Assembly (NCBI GenBank): GCA_013151465.1
Contig: JAADIF010000057.1
Span: forward strand, 1-13,874
DNA: 13,874 nucleotides
DNA from: Microcaldota archaeon
GTDB lineage: Archaea > Aenigmatarchaeota > Aenigmatarchaeia > QMZP01 > QMZT01
Direction: 5' to 3'
Shown here: positions 13,298 through 13,874 of the stretch, in pieces
Layout: each line of letters begins with the position of its first letter
Numbering within the stretch: the stretch's first letter is position 1
Program-made: the position numbers and the translations under genes
The notes under the pieces: generated by a model
What the model was told of the DNA's origin: nothing
Database searches by the model: none
What the model saw: the letters and a program-made list of their open reading frames with translations, nothing else

Positions 13298-13391
13298 GAA
13301 TGATATTTGGATTGCCTATATATAAATATGTAGTCATGTTCATGACTACTAATTGATATATGATAAGAAAATAATACTAAACAGTGATAAA
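13298..13391. promoter_or_regulatory. Divergent promoter region with operator-like inverted repeat
   Basis: GTAGTCATG (13330-13338) and CATGACTAC (13341-13349) form a perfect 9-bp inverted repeat around TT. On its left the TATA box of the TrmB gene (13316-13327, minus) is adjacent; on its right the TATA box of the 13392 gene, about TGATATATGA (13354-13363), starts 4 nt away. A dimer bound here would overlap the BRE of both promoters. GTGA at 13384-13387 is a weak Shine-Dalgarno site for the rightward gene. Confidence 0.7.
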
Positions 13392-13874
13392 ATGAATGAA
13401 GTTTTTGATGACAAGAAGCAAGAAAGTGGAGAGCTAGGCAATCTTATTGTGGAATTAAAGAAGAGCGATTCATCTTTGATAGACTTTCTGATTTACCTAC
13501 GCCAGAAATGGCTCAAAGATAATACCAAAGATGACAAGGCATTCATTGAGAATGTCATAGGCAGATATAAAGAAATATTATTTCCTGACGACAAGACCAG
13601 GCATTTCGAGGAGATTATAAGAAAGAAACATTATGATTGGGGAGACATCAAAACGCATCTTTCTTTAAGATTGACTGAACATCGGCACCTTCTCGGTGTC
13701 ATAGAGGAGATAGATCCAGAACTGAAAAGTATAGTCAAAAGGGGTTATAACCTTTCCATAATGCCCTTGGCACTGGTTACACGAAACAGGGAATTGCTAA
13801 GCAAGTTCATACCAAAAAAAGATTTTTTCACCGATCATACGGCCAAGAGCTGGGATCCTTACGGAATCTTTGGT
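13392..13874 (+). CDS. Unknown protein divergent from the TrmB regulator (3' end outside window)
   Basis: The frame is open from the ATG at 13392 to the last base, giving 161 codons with no stop. The visible part is hydrophilic and helical, with no signal peptide, membrane helix or recognised motif. It begins MNEVFDDKKQESGE and contains a region rich in His and aromatic residues (KKHYDWGDIKTHLSLRL at about 78-94) and a hydrophobic stretch near SIMPLALVTRN. A TATA box about 30 nt upstream and the shared inverted repeat show that it is a real promoter-bearing gene, probably controlled by the adjacent TrmB-like protein. I do not recognise the family. Confidence 0.75.
   Translation, partial: MNEVFDDKKQESGELGNLIVELKKSDSSLIDFLIYLRQKWLKDNTKDDKAFIENVIGRYKEILFPDDKTRHFEEIIRKKHYDWGDIKTHLSLRLTEHRHLLGVIEEIDPELKSIVKRGYNLSIMPLALVTRNRELLSKFIPKKDFFTDHTAKSWDPYGIFG

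Overview
This window looks like the chromosome of an archaeon, most likely an uncultured, small-genome lineage of the DPANN type. The lineage is an inference; the domain is well supported. The support is: an archaeal/eukaryotic-type TyrRS, a TrmB-family regulator, a COG2404-like DHH phosphoesterase, a membrane FKBP of the archaeal long type, TATA boxes about 25 nt ahead of start codons (leaderless transcripts), GGTG/GAGGTGA Shine-Dalgarno sites, oligo-T terminators, and a tRNA interrupted by bulge-helix-bulge introns. I see no phage, IS element or CRISPR array.

Layout. 1-1296 (+): two coiled-coil proteins of unknown role, the first cut by the window edge. 1330-2277 (+): a tightly packed run of a zinc-ribbon protein, a gamma-carbonic-anhydrase-like hexapeptide protein (ATGA overlap) and a Trm112-like zinc protein. 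2321-2647 (+): a tRNA-Ser(UGA) gene that I reconstruct with three introns, in the anticodon loop, variable arm and T-loop. 2653-7613 (-): a DHH phosphoesterase, a 672-residue protein with a split endonuclease IV-like TIM barrel, and a 590-residue unrecognised protein; the last two are separated by a 167-nt leader holding two 33-nt direct repeats. 7677-10686 (+): TyrRS, a small membrane-anchored four-cysteine protein, an HtpX-like M48 protein whose catalytic Glu reads as Gln, and a metallo-beta-lactamase-fold hydrolase. 10782-12404 (+): a membrane protein fusing an FKBP prolyl isomerase to a DsbA-like thioredoxin fold. 12545-13297 (-): a TrmB-like regulator, divergent from an unknown gene (13392 to the edge, +) across a perfect 9-bp inverted repeat.

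How it fits together. Several genes concern translation and RNA (tRNA-Ser, TyrRS, the Trm112-like protein) and others the cell envelope and protein quality (M48 protein, FKBP-thioredoxin fusion, pilin-like protein). The most novel content is (a) the three-intron tRNA-Ser, (b) the TIM-barrel protein, which keeps all endonuclease IV-type metal ligands around a 300-residue helical insertion and sits beside a large unknown partner, (c) the apparently inactivated M48 protein, and (d) the operator-like palindrome shared by the TrmB gene and its divergent unknown neighbour.
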